Source: Aplidium turbinatum (Eukaryota > Chordata > Ascidiacea > Aplousobranchia > Polyclinidae). Taken from it: 64,000 bases of DNA. The stretch covers positions 15,967,498 through 16,031,497 of the forward strand of contig OU964921.1 of assembly GCA_918807975.1 (NCBI GenBank), given 5' to 3'. Shown one piece after another: positions 10,350 through 20,559 of this stretch. A program made the translations under genes and the position numbers. The notes below the pieces were generated by a model. It saw nothing but the letters and a program-made list of their open reading frames with translations. It had not been told where the DNA came from and searched no databases. Every line of letters starts with the position of its first letter. Position 1 is the first letter of the stretch.

Positions 10350-12731
10350 AAAGTTTTGGTCCACCGTGATTGCCGGAGGAAGTTTACGGATACACGGAAA
10401 AAGAGTTCAGAAAAAATGCCTGCAAAGAAATTACCGTCTGTGACAAGGAAATTCAAGCTTCTGGAGCCTCCAGTAGGCTATACTGCGTCAAAAAGGTGCT
10501 GATAGGATTAATGCTGCTAGTAGGCTACTAATAGAGGGGACAATACTGTTGCGACAGCTGGTCGAAAAGTACACATAGACTGTCGTAAACGTTATACCAA
10601 CCCAATCGATATACACTGCAGCTTAAGACGAACAGAGAGGAAAGTGGGTCCTGCCTCACGGGGAAACAAAGTGTTCGAATTTTTGATGGCAATTTCCACA
10701 GTAAGACTCATTGTTTGTTTTGTGGGACTGGAGTTCTCACGGACAGACCTGGCTTTAGTTTTGTTAAAACAGATGTTTTTGCAAGGACTATATTAGAGTG
10801 TTGTGAGAGACGTTCTGACAATTGGTCATGCGCCATGAAAGGTCGTATTGAATATTACGGTAGCGATTTGCATGCTGCGGACTGTTTATACCATCATTCT
10901 TGTAGTGTTAATTTTATATGTGGATTTAACGTACCCTTGCAATGCGGCAGAGTACCTGAGGCAAAACGTCTAAAATCTGGGCGACCTAAGGATGAGGAAC
11001 AGGACCAGGCATTTCTAAAGATGTGTTCCCATCTTGAACGGAATGATGAAGAACAGTTAACGATATCAGACCTCAGATCTAAAATGAAGGAGTTTTTAGC
11101 AAATGATGATTGCCTTCCTTAAGGATCAAAATATCTGAAGACCCAATTATAGAAACAGTGTGGTGAATCTATTTATATAGCTGAAGGTCAGGGCCTTCAT
11201 TGCATTGTCACTATGAGAGAGAAGACATCCGAAATCCTCCGATCTCATTACCTAAAAACAAGACATGAGGATGATGAAAAGTCACAAAAGAGAGAAATAG
11301 TTAAAACTGCGGCAAGGCTCATCAATAATGGTGTTCCAACTGTTAATGATCACTATCCAAGCACAGACGCACTCCTAAATAATAATAATAATCGTGTTTC
11401 ATTTGCGCCCAAGGCGATACATAACATACAATGACACTGCGATCACAGATGTGATAGCCTACAACAGACGACAGGAGGCAGCGAAGTGACATATAGGCTT
11501 AGTCTTCGAGTCAGCTTCTCTCCTTATTTTGGGTTGCCATTAAGTGTCTGTGTCTAGACACAGTCGCGTGCTCTGGAGCGGTGTCGAACCCACATCCTTT
11601 CGAACGTCGCGCAGACGTTCTCACCACTTCGCTACGCAACCGACACTCAATCTCGGTCCTGAAGACGCAGAAGACATCCTGAAGCGCAGAAGGCATCCTG
11701 AAGCGCAGAATACATCACTGGCTGGTTATGTACCTTTTTCTCAGGATCAAACCCTGATGAATATTGTGAATGGTGTTGTGGCCGAGAATGACGTTAATGT
11801 AGGCATAAACAAACGAAAAATGATCGACTTGATCAGTAAAACACTTCGGGGTAGTCAAAAGGCTGCAAAGTGATCAATGTCCCAGGGGATGCTGATGTTC
11901 CGATTGTGAAGGCTACTGTTGTTAATGTAATGTCATACTCGACAACGTTGATTGAAGAAGACACAGATCTGTTGGTCCTGCTTCTTCATTATGCGCAACA
12001 AGCAAACAAAGATCTATATTTCCGTTCCGACAAGGAAAATGCTGACAAAGTGTATCAAATAAACGAACTGAAAATGGTGATGGGTGAAGAATTATGTTCC
12101 CAATTACTTTTTCTACATGCCTACACTGGATGTGACACAGCATCAAGAATCTTTGGTGTTGATAAGCAATTTGTCTTTCACAAGCTGGTAAAGGGTGCTG
12201 CTACTCTGAAAGACTGTGCCAATTACTTCCTTCTTCCAAAGCAGACAGCAGCATCCATTGTGAACAAAGATTGTCAAGCAATGGTTGTGATTTTTGGGGG
12301 CACGCGGACGGATTCCCTCTCGTCATTGCTACAGATTACTAATAAAAAAGTAGTCTCTTCCCAATCATTTGTGACGCCTACCAGAACGCCCAGAACGCCT
12401 ACCACCTACTGAGTCATCGACAAAATTTCACTGTCTAAGGGTTTACTACCAAATAATGGTCTGGCTAGGACAGGAGGTGATATGGAAACTTACGGGTGGG
12501 GTTGGAAACTGGAAGGCAGTCAGTTTGTGACAACAGAGTCGGACATGGATGCTGACCCAGATTCCCTCTTATAGAACCTACAGCAACTGTACAACTGGCT
12601 GTAGCACTGCCAGGTGTAGCTGTAGGCAGAATAATCTACCCTGTACCGCATCATGTGGACAGTGCAACTTGATGCCTGTAACAATACGTACAATCAGTCA
12701 TTACTGGATGAAGATGATGACCAGGACTAAT
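10350..12731 (+). pseudogene. Broken transposon protein: GCD-motif core and C-terminal CXC (Tesmin/TSO1-like) domain
   Basis: Reading along the + strand in several frames: a basic segment with CRRKFTDTRKKSS (about 10368-10412) that resembles the later HIDCRKRYTN (about 10574); a block with CLFCGTG then LYHHSCSVNF (10711-11122), Cys/His-rich and possibly zinc-binding; ETAARLIN-like helix material (11213-11350); then YVPFSQDQTLMNIVNGVVAE (about 11727). The core at 11870-12412 has EEDTDLLVLLLHYA and LHAYTGCDTASRIFG, two Asp-containing blocks spaced as in PIN/FEN-like nucleases, which is an inference. The C-terminus (about 12570-12668) has NCTTGCSTARCSCRQ followed by CTASCGQC, a CXC-type cysteine array. 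Frames change several times and at least two stops interrupt it, so it is dead. I recognise the family only as a common uncharacterised protein of invertebrate genomes. Confidence 0.65.
11575..11648 (-). repeat. tRNA-derived SINE-like piece inside the transposon
   Basis: On the minus strand TTGCGTAGCGAAGTGGTGAG resembles an A box and GTGGGTTCGACACC is a good B box, about 35 nt apart. The total of about 74 nt is tRNA length. Flanking sequence that does not fit the transposon protein (about 11490-11655) probably belongs to the same insertion. It is probably a tRNA-derived SINE head; no clear TSD was found. Confidence 0.5.
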
Positions 12732-13637
12732 TGATGGAGGTTTTTACGTAATTTAACGTGGAAAGTAACCGCTCACACATCATTGGCCAGTTGTTCAATT
12801 TTAAGTTATCTGTTATTTTTTCTTGCCTTCAACCGCACTACAGTATATAACCTTGTGAAGTTTTATTTTGAATGTTATTCGCTCTGAGGATGCGCGTTCT
12901 CATGGTGCGCGAAACGTCAGTAAAGCAATAAACCATCCTGTTTGTTGTAGCTTTTACTTTCAATTTCATCAGATGAACGTTGCAACTAGTACTAGAAGCG
13001 ATAATTGTCCTAATGAACACCCAAACTTTTCAGTATTCAACTGAATGTAAATAACTTAATAAGTGGTCTGCCATTCCTGTACAGCCAATGTTTCACGTTA
13101 TTGGTTTTGTTTCATATAAGTCTTTCCATTAAACTAATGAGTTAATTTCATTTTCAATTGTTTTAATGAATTCTTTACCACCTTAAGCTTTGGGATAGAC
13201 GCCAGAATTAAAGCTCTAGCATGAATATTAAGTGAATTATTGTCATTACACTGTTTTGTCGGCCATCTTGAAAATGACAACTTTCCGGTGCTCTGATTCT
13301 CCTAGATTTTTAATATATTATTCTTGGTGATAGCCTAAATAGGCCTACTAGAAAAAACCTTTTGGAAAACCTTTTGTAGAAAATTTTTTTTGTTTTTAAT
13401 TTTTTGTTTGAAAAGTTTGTTTATCCGCCAGTTTGAGAAAAAAATTGGCGGATTTTCAAAAAAAGCGGATAACTTTTTTTCACCAAAAGATTTTCACGGG
13501 GATTTTTTTTTGGTCAATGTACATAATCAACAGAAGCAATGTGCAAAGTTTCAGCTTTACACCAATTAAGTCAAGGTTCGACCCTTTTTTTCGCTTCAAC
13601 GACTGGACTAATAGTTTAAAAAAACATTTATAGTTAT

Positions 13638-14548
13638 ATACAGTATCAAAAGTGAGAAAAACTAACTGGTAAAGGTGATCAGGTACTATGACACTTCCTC
13701 AAATGGGCGATCAACCTAACGCAGAAAGCAATCATTAAGAAAATAAATCAATAGTTTTTTTTCAAGTCTAAACCTTAAACCATTTGACCAGGTTAACACT
13801 CACAATAGTATTTCAAAATTTTTTTTAATATAATATAATTTATGTTGTGGAACCGGTTTTCTTCCTATAGGATTCATCAGCACAACTGGATCGAAACGAA
13901 AAAATTACAGAAGATTACTATTACCACAACTAGCCCAAAAAAAACGCAAATTTACATGTTAAATAAATAAAAAAATAAAAGTCACTGAATGTCCAAAACC
14001 TTCATATCCTTGCTTTATTCTTTTTCATTTCTTTTTTTTCTTCATAGTATTGCTAAATATACCAAATACAGAAAATATTGCAACAATTTGATACGGTAAC
14101 TTACTAAAACTGTCCGTACAAGCAGCAGTAAAAAGTAGAATAATTGAGATGAATTTTACAAGTATGATTAAGAAATGCTTATGACGGTGCAAAATGGAAC
14201 AAACGCTTCTATTACATCATCATGCTAAACTTGCAAGATGCAAAAGGTTAGCAATCAATGCGGCAGAAATAGGTGACAAGGGATGGAAAAACTAGAAAAA
14301 CGAGGAACTTTTCGACAGACTTAACGAGGAACTTTTCGACTTTTTGACAGAACGAGGAACAAATAGTAATCTTCTGTAATTTTTTCGTTTCGATCCAGTT
14401 GTGCTGATGAATCCTATAGGAAGAAAACCGGTTCCACAACATAAATTATATTATATTAAAAAAATTTTTGAAATACTATTGTGAGTGTTAACCTGGTCAA
14501 ATGGTTTAAGGTTTAGACTTGAAAAAAAACTATTGATTTATTTTCTTA
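13638..14548. mobile_element. Fold-back element with about 175-bp inverted arms
   Basis: The segment starting TAAGAAAATAAATCAATAG (13736) returns inverted, ending CTATTGATTTATTTTCTTA at 14548. The arms (13736-13912 and 14373-14548) share ACCGGTTTTCTTCCTATAGG and CAGTTGTGCTGATGAATCC almost without change. A third copy at 23648-23910 shows that the left arm originally extended outward to about 13638. The interior has the repeated phrase AACGAGGAACTTTTCGAC (two copies near 14300-14340) and no coding sequence. The class is unknown. Confidence 0.75.
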
Positions 14549-14849
14549 TATACAGTATTTAAATTTAAAAATATTGTAAGATGCAATTTGTTAAAAATCA
14601 AAAATCTATCAAGTGGAGAGTAGAGATTAGAGAAAACAGCTGGGAATGAGTTAATAAATTTGAAAATCAACAGGATTAAGCCAACCAGGAGAGAAAAGAA
14701 AGCAGAAAAGTGTTTCAAAAGACTAATTTCAGTTGTATGCACAAAATCATCTGGTAGGCTTATAACTTCATCGAAAACATATGCAATTACTTGAACTTAA
14801 CTTAGAATCATATTCCAATCCATAATTTTGGCACTTCTGGTAACTTTCA
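14549..14849. other. Noncoding, nothing recognised
   Basis: AT-rich spacer between the fold-back element and the LINE endonuclease relic. No gene or repeat was recognised. Confidence 0.45.
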
Positions 14850-15534
14850 TTCCTCCTTAATTATTGGATGTTTAAATGTAAGATCACTCAAAAATAAAAC
14901 ACTTTCCTTAACTGACTTTATTTTTGACTCAGAAGTTGATGTGTGTGCCCCGACTGAAACTTGGTTAGGAAGTTCAATTGATGGCCATGTGCTAATTGTG
15001 CTAAGTAACATCACTGCTAAAGGTTATGACATTTTGCATGTTCCCAGATCTCAAGGAAAGCGTGGTGGTGGTGTGGGTTTCTTGTAGGATGTCTCTGCCA
15101 AACTTGACAAGAGTAAAATTTTACCTAGCTATCAGTTTTGTCAGTTTGAACGTATGGAATGTATTTCAAAGCATGGTAATATTCAAGTATTAGTTGGTGT
15201 AACTTATCGACCACCTCCCTTGGACAGTTTTGTTGAGTGACACAATGGAAGGTCTGAGAGAGAAATATGAGAAGTGGAAGGAGTCGCTTCAATGTAAAGG
15301 TATGCGTGTCAATATCAAAAAGACAAAAGTTGTAATATGTGGAATGGAAGGGAAATCACAAGGAGCAAAATTGACCCATGTGGTGTATGTGGAAAAAGAG
15401 TGATGGCAAATTCTGTTTACGAAATGCATTAAGTGGGTGCATGGAAGATGTGCAAAGAGTAAGAGTAAGGTTTAGTTGGGTGAAATTCAGAGAGTGTCAT
15501 GAGTTGTTAATGTGGTAGAAGATTTCCGCTGAAA

Positions 15535-15939
15535 ATGAGAGGAAGAATTTATACTAGTTGTGTGAAATCTGCAATGCTGTACGGAAGTGAGACATGGTGC
15601 TTACGGGAAAACGAATTGGCGATTTTAAGAAGAACTGAGAGAGCGATGGTGAGAGCAATGTGTGGTGTGAAGCTGATGGACAAAAGAAATGCTGTAGAAC
15701 TTATGAACTTGCTTGGGTTGAATGAGAATGTTGATAAGTTGGTGAAAGCAAATGAAGTAAGATGGTATGGGCATGTTTTGAGAAGGGATGGAGATGATGT
15801 TTTGAAAAGAGCGCTGGAGTTACAAGTGGAGGGTCGTAGAAAACAAGAACGACCCAAGAAAACATGGAATTGGAAAAGGCAAGTTCAAGAGGAAAGCAGC
15901 AAGGTGGGCTTAACAAGAGAGAACGTGTTAGACAGATGA
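15535..15939 (+). pseudogene. LINE reverse transcriptase C-terminal fragment
   Basis: An open stretch of 134 codons from the C-terminal part of a LINE polyprotein, including GSETWCLRE, RWYGHVLRR and GRRKQERPKKTW. It lacks the catalytic reverse transcriptase core, which a full element would carry upstream. It ends at an insertion: the last native residues, VLDR, continue after position 16697. The whole copy is 5' truncated, as is usual for LINEs. Confidence 0.75.
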
Positions 15940-15940
15940 T

Positions 15941-16688
15941 GGGTCTGCTACTATTCGGCAAGTTCCCCCTTCGGCCACAGCATTTTTTGGAGAGTTTCCT
16001 ATTCGGCGATTTTTTTGAAAATCCAACGACGCCTTCTGTAAATCCAACAATTGAATATTATTCAATATTCAGACATTGAATCAATGTAGATATGAACTGT
16101 TAGGCTAATTGGGTTCTTTGGACAAATTGAATGGCTTTTGTAAATGTTTCTCAGGTACAACCTATCCTATACCTGGTCAGAAAAAGTTCCCTTTTGTACA
16201 CGATTTCGTCTGGCGACGTTAAAACGATGTAATTGCCTTTACATTACATTCAAAAATTTTGTTGACATCAAAAATTCTTTGACTGTTTTGAGTTACAACA
16301 TCGTTTTGTGAAAAAGGTTGTTTTGATGTAAAATATATTTGAAATATCATAAGACATCAACAACTAGCTTATTTAAAAAATGAATGACATGACGAATGAC
16401 ATAAACATGACGCAAAGAAGGTGGATGACGTAGGATACATGTCAATTTTATGTGAGCAAACTTTTTAATTTAATAGTTCAAACATTTTGCGCTAAATTTC
16501 ATTTTAATTTATTTTTCTTTGTTGGAATGCGAAAGAAACGATATTGTGGAATAAAATACAAAATTCTCTAAATAAACAGAAGGTGTCGTTGGATTTTCAA
16601 AACAATTGCCGAATAGGAAACTATCGGAAAAAGGCTGTCGCCGAATAGGGAACTCTCCGAATCGGACTTGTCGAAATGGTCCATTCCG
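15941..16688. mobile_element. TATTCGG-family element, 748 bp, 9-bp TSD
   Basis: The left end is GGGTCTGCTACTATTCGG and the right end is GACTTGTCGAAATGGTCCATTCCG. TAGACAGAT stands at 15929-15937 and again at 16689-16697. The left flank has three extra bases (GAT) between TSD and terminus. Removing the element restores the LINE reading ENVLDR-LMWRQG. Subterminal sequence shared with the 44834-47949 copy includes GAAAATCCAACGACGCCTTC. No transposase is encoded. Confidence 0.8.
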
Positions 16689-17776
16689 TAGACAGATTGA
16701 TGTGGAGGCAGGGTGTGAAGGCGATTGCGACACTTGGTAGTTGCGATTGCAGCTCTCGATAACGGGGACATCACCAGATTAAAACTGGACTACTACTACT
16801 CCCTCCATAAAGAATGGATTTAAAACTAACATATTTTTTAATGAGTGGTCTAACTATTTGGAGCAATTGTCTTTATGTAATAATGAAATTATTGTAACTG
16901 AAGATATAAATTTCCATCTTGATTATATTTGTTCAGTGGATGTTGTGCAATTTAACAATATTTCATCTATACATATACATTTGGATTGAAACAATTGATC
17001 AGTGATCCAACTCATGTCAAAGGTCACACACTAGACTTCATGTTAGTGCGATCTCATACAAACCTTGTTGTTGATAAACCACTAGTCATTGATCCTCTTC
17101 TGACCATTTTGGTTTAGTATTAAAAACAAATCTATACAAAACCAATTGCATAAATTTGTTAGGTAACACTTGAATTGGAGCAAGTAGTGCAGAATTTGCT
17201 CTTCCCTAATTTAAAATGGAATATTGTACCTTGGATTGAAACAAAGCATAATATAAAGTTTGTAATGTTGTTTGTTAGCTTAAAATGCTATATCGCCGAC
17301 CTTTGCAAGCTGCTGTCTTCTTCTTTCTTCTTCTTCCTGTTTTACGTCTCATTTCCTAGAATCAGGGTAGGACGGGGTCTGGCAAGGCACATCCTCAGTC
17401 TCCATTCATCACGATCTAGTGTTAGTGTTGGTCATCTGCCACCGCTTCCTGTCATCGTTTACAGTGTCACTCCATGTCTTCCTGGGACGTCCAGGCTTCT
17501 TTGTACTAGCTACTGGCACATCTCGGCATTGATTTATCCATCTGCTGCTCTTTTCAACATGTCCAAACCAGCGGAGATGGTTAAATCGGAAGTCATCTTC
17601 AATCTTTCGCAAGCCCAGCCTGGCAAGTAGAGTGTCTGAGCTGGTGTACTGATTCTCTTGCGGTCTGATGTTGCAGATCCACCGTATCATTGCATTGTCA
17701 TTTCGTTTGATTCTTCCCAGTACCTCTTTTGTCACTGCCCAGCATTCACTCGAAAACAACATCACACTCCTGACAC

Positions 17777-18000
17777 GGGTCTGCTACTATTCGGTGAGTC
17801 CGATTCGGTGAGTCTGATTCGGTGAGTTCCTAACTTCTAACTCCTAATCTTAACTCCTAGCCCCTAACCCTAAAACGGCAATGATAATTAGGCTATGGTA
17901 CCCAAAAATTTAAAAAAAAAATTGAAAAAATCCCCCGTTAAGGGATCGGACTCACCGAATCGGACTAACCGAATCGGACTCACCGAAACGGGCCATTCCG
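17777..18000. mobile_element. TATTCGG-family short element, 224 bp
   Basis: It starts GGGTCTGCTACTATTCGGTG and ends CCGAAACGGGCCATTCCG. CCTGACAC is present at both sides (17769-17776 and 18001-18008). Both ends carry repeated GTCCGATTCGGTGA units. The core is a degenerate telomere-like tract (CCTAACTTCTAACTCC, CCCCTAACCCTAAAACGG). Removing it rejoins the LINE reading VYNSCV-RSVMLF. Confidence 0.85.
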
Positions 18001-18167
18001 CCTGACACAGCTGTTGTAGACCCTGCCTTTACTGGAAAGGGGGATATCTTTGTTGGTGAGTATGGGCAGTAGTTGTTTGAATTTAGCCCAGGCTGTCTTC
18101 ACTCTGGTAGTGGAGCTGAGGACAGTACCTCCACCTGCACTGAGCATTTTGAGCATGTCACCTAAGT

Positions 18168-19369
18168 CAGTGGTTCTTAACCGCCGGTCCGTGTAATTTT
18201 TTTGCCGGACCGCAGAATATCTTACTTTCTGCAAAGCTTATTTTAATGTGGAGTCATTAGCAATATTGTAAAATTGTGATCGCACTGTGAAACATGCACA
18301 GCTGTAAAGCTGACATATCTCCACGTAAAATTGTTTGAAAATAAAGGTGAACTTTTTGATGACCTAATTCTGTGCTGATGATAATTTTTTTGTGACAAAT
18401 TACGTGTAGTTTTCAAAAAGTTTTGAAACACAGAAATACATAACCAATTGGGGAATTTTGTCCTTGATTTTAAAAAATTTCAAAGTCGTTGGAGACGAAA
18501 ATTTGGAATTTGATAAGTTTGAAGTTTTGGGATAAAGTCAGGCCTGCAATTTAAATTTGCCAGAACAGGAGTTAGAGAAAGCAAAGATCTTGTTTTTCAA
18601 AGACTATGCGGAAAATAGTGCATCGGAGTGGAATGAAGACAAGCCGATTTGCTGTAAAAAATGCTGGTGAAATGGAGTGGTGAAAAAAGTAAAAAGAGGT
18701 GCTGAGCATTGTCAGTCAACACTTGAAAGAGTTGGCTAACAATTTTGACGATCATTTTGCGTAACATGAAGATCCTCGACATGGAAACTTTCGGACAAGC
18801 AATCCATGCATCGATAATGTCAACACATGCGACCTTAATCTTCATGAAAAAGAAAGTCTGATGGAATTACAATATGTTGTGCTTCCACTTTGCAGTCCAG
18901 ATTCGAAAAACATCATTGTCACACTTCTGGAGTAATTGTTTCAACTAGCTATTTAGAAACAACAATTAATTCTTTTTCATCTCCAGCTTTAAAATAGCAA
19001 AGAAACAAAGCCAAGAAATCACCTGGATGCCGAAACAGAGCTACGTGTTTTAGAACCATCTTTGATATCTCATTTTCCTCACATAGGCTACTGGCAGCGC
19101 AACAGCAGCAAATTTCCCATGATATTGATTTTGTATGCAAATGGATTGACATTTTTCTGTTTGAGTTGATTTGATTGCCATTTTATTCCAATTTTTGTCC
19201 TCAATACAAATCATATGCTAAAACCTTGCATTATGGTGCGCAACGACAACTTTGGTTAACAAAACGTTACAAATATTTATTTTATTCACTACGATCTTTG
19301 GTTGCCGGTCCGCAAACATATTTTTTAAATTTTGCCGGTACCCCACTGTTAAAAGGTTGAGAACCACTG
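18168..19369. mobile_element. Non-autonomous hAT element, 1.2 kb
   Basis: The left terminus CAGTGGTTCTTAACCGCCGG and the right terminus GGTTGAGAACCACTG are the classic hAT inverted ends. ACCTAAGT is duplicated exactly at 18160-18167 and 19370-19377 (8 bp). The subterminal CCGGTCCG words are mirrored at both ends. The interior has no full transposase, only short frames. It inserted into the LINE relic after that LINE had landed. Confidence 0.9.
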
Positions 19370-19503
19370 ACCTAAGTAGTTACAGAAAGCGTCTACCACT
19401 TCTAACTTTCCATTATCTATTTAGATGTCATTGATAGTTCTACCCTCTATGGGCCGGGCTTCTCCTGCACATCTTTTACACTTGAAGGATGGGTTGAGTT
19501 TCT

Positions 19504-19660
19504 ATGATTAATAATATAATTATTCCATTTCAATCGTTCATCCAAACTTGCACTGTCAACATAGTTTATAATTTTCTTCCTTTCAATACTTCGACCACTG
19601 ATCGACAAACTAATGTCGTCCACTGCACTTTGTTTATTGCAGAGAATCATATATATAAGA
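19504..19660 (-). pseudogene. LINE RT fragment, same family as 33430-33790
   Basis: The minus-strand translation contains SLSISGRSIERKKIINYV and LDERLKWNNYI. The + strand fragment at 33430-33790 has SLSISGRSIERKKCIN at the corresponding place, so both derive from one LINE family (region after the catalytic FADD box). It is short, truncated at both ends and dead. Confidence 0.7.
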
Positions 19661-19854
19661 TGTTTTACTACACTGGCAATTTAATGACATGTGGATAGAA
19701 CCAATGTGGATTTTCACTGTTACAGTGTTTCTCAGATTGATTATTAAATTTTTGTTTGCCACATGCATACTTGCCATATCCTATCATTTTGTATTTTCAT
19801 CATCATCATCATAATCCATTGTCGGTTTGTTCCATCGTTTGGTTTGTTTTTAAG

Positions 19855-19955
19855 ATTGGATTTGAGCAAAATGTGACTTGTCGTTACACCAATGGATATT
19901 ACTACTCTGTGGCTGTTGGACTTTCCTTATTTTTTGGATGGTTAGGAATTGATAG
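19855..19955 (+). CDS. TM2D1: TM2D1-like gene, exon with first TM2 helix
   Basis: The exon follows TTTTTAAG and ends at GAT AG before GTAAGT (codon split 2+1). It encodes IGFEQNVTCRYTNGYYY, the end of the extracellular part, then SVAVGLSLFFGWLGIDR, the first membrane helix of the TM2 domain up to the D-R-F motif. That motif sits in the short loop between the two helices and is the family hallmark. The exon joins the upstream exon in phase 0. A CATCATCATCATC microsatellite just upstream (19798-19810) belongs to the intron. Confidence 0.9.
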
Positions 19956-20075
19956 GTAAGTCTTGTATTAAATTAGTGCAAAATCAAATTTCAGCTCCAG
20001 ATTATGTACTCTCAATTACCGTATGTATTTTCCTGATTTCAGCCTTTTGCAATGAAATGATTTCTTGCTTTTTAG

Positions 20076-20175
20076 GTTCTATTTAGGATATCCTGCTATT
20101 GGTATTTTAAAGTTTTGTACATTTGGAATGTGTGGTATTGGAGCACTGGTAGACTTTCTTCTGGTTGCAATTCAG
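20076..20175 (+). CDS. TM2D1: TM2D1-like gene, exon with DRF loop and second helix
   Basis: The exon follows TTTTTAG and ends at ATT CAG before GTTAGT. The first base completes the Arg codon of the DRF motif. It continues FYLGYPAIGILKFCTFGM, then CGIGALVDFLLVAIQ, the second membrane helix. TM2D proteins sit in endosomal or plasma membranes with two helices; TM2D1 was described as a beta-amyloid-binding protein in mammals. The intron before it is only 120 bp and carries no transposon, unlike its neighbours. Confidence 0.92.
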
Positions 20176-20559
20176 GTTAGTGATTTTTATTGTATTGTGT
20201 TTAAACTGCAGCTGGTTGGAAAGGCTCCTCAGGTCTAGGAACTCTGAAGTTATGAGGAATATGGAGTCACATTTGAGTTTCCCATTAGGGTGGTTTTAGA
20301 CTACGTGCGTTTTTGTTGCGTTGCGATTTTTCGTTTTGTCTCAAACAGCTCGCGTTGACACTACTTGCGGGTTTCTTGCGTACTGTGTTACGTCATTTTG
20401 GAAATTTAGGGTATTCCCCTACATTGATGTCTGTCACAATCAATGTGCGAGGTCTCGCGACGGGCTGCTTGTATCTCGATCGAGCGTGCTGTTTTGATTG
20501 TAGAATTCTTGTGCTATAGGTTATCATCAGTTATTGTCCTCTAGTAACCTTTGATTGTG

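Larger units (their letters stand above)
10080..13610 (+). mobile_element. 3.5 kb DNA transposon of unrecognised superfamily with a CXC-domain protein
   Basis: The left terminus TAGTCCAGTCGTTGAAGGG and the right terminus CTTCAACGACTGGACTA are inverted copies. The inverted repeats continue for about 180 bp (10080-10265 and 13428-13610), including the AATTGGTGTAAAGCTGAAA and ATCCCCGTCAAAA segments. ATA lies directly outside both ends (10077-10079 and 13611-13613) and may be a 3-bp TSD. The single coding strand inside carries fragments of one protein with a cysteine-rich CXC module at its C-terminus. A tRNA-derived piece is inserted in it. I cannot assign the superfamily. Confidence 0.8.
15236..16801 (+). 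mobile_element. Second LINE (RTE-like C-terminal part) inserted in the first
   Basis: It begins with MEGLREKYEKWKESLQCKGM and continues with VNIKKTKVVICGMEG and a Cys/His stretch (CGVCGKRV), the thumb and zinc-binding region of a common LINE type. The open frame at 15535-15939 carries YTSCVKSAMLYGSETWCLRE, RRTERAMVRAMCGVKLMD and VRWYGHVLRRDGDDVLKRAL, the usual C-terminal signature. The frame is cut at ENVLDR by the element at 15941-16688 and resumes beyond it with LMWRQGVKAIATLG. The 3' end is a short CTACTACTAC repeat at about 16788-16801. Confidence 0.75.
14850..17170 (+). mobile_element. CR1-like LINE relic, endonuclease region, split by another LINE
   Basis: The left part (14858-15235) translates to IIGCLNVRSLKNKTLSLTDF, then CAPTETWLG and GKRGGGVGFL, the N-terminal blocks of an apurinic-type LINE endonuclease (LNxRSLxNK, ETWL, RGGGVG). 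The right part (16815-17110) resumes with FFNEWSNYLEQLSLCNNEII, then DINFHLD (GDFNFH-like) and PTHVKGHTLDFMLV. In a typical CR1 endonuclease these blocks follow YRPPP directly, so the 1.57 kb between them is an insertion. Several stops are present, so it is dead. Confidence 0.75.
17312..19500 (-). mobile_element. LINE relic (RT C-terminal part), minus strand, with two insertions
   Basis: The 3' end is marked by a (GAAGAA)n-like tract at 17312-17338 (minus strand). The open frame at 17409-17765 reads MLFSSECWAVTKEVLGRIKR, then RFNHLRWFGHVEK and KKPGRPRKTWSDTV, the LINE C-terminal signature. Upstream on the same strand, 18009-18160 continues with TAWAKFKQLLPILTNKDIPL and KGRVYNSCV, and 19378-19495 with KLEVVDAFCNYLGD and PSFKCKRCAGEARP. 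Two transposons, 17777-18000 and 18168-19369, separate the three parts. Confidence 0.75.

Noticed and set aside
15549-15961. Minus-strand frames of 86-102 codons
   Set aside because: Antisense to the LINE C-terminal frame at 15535-15939.
18597-18845. Frame inside the hAT at 18168-19369 as a transposase
   Set aside because: No BED, catalytic or dimerisation motif on either strand; the element looks non-autonomous.
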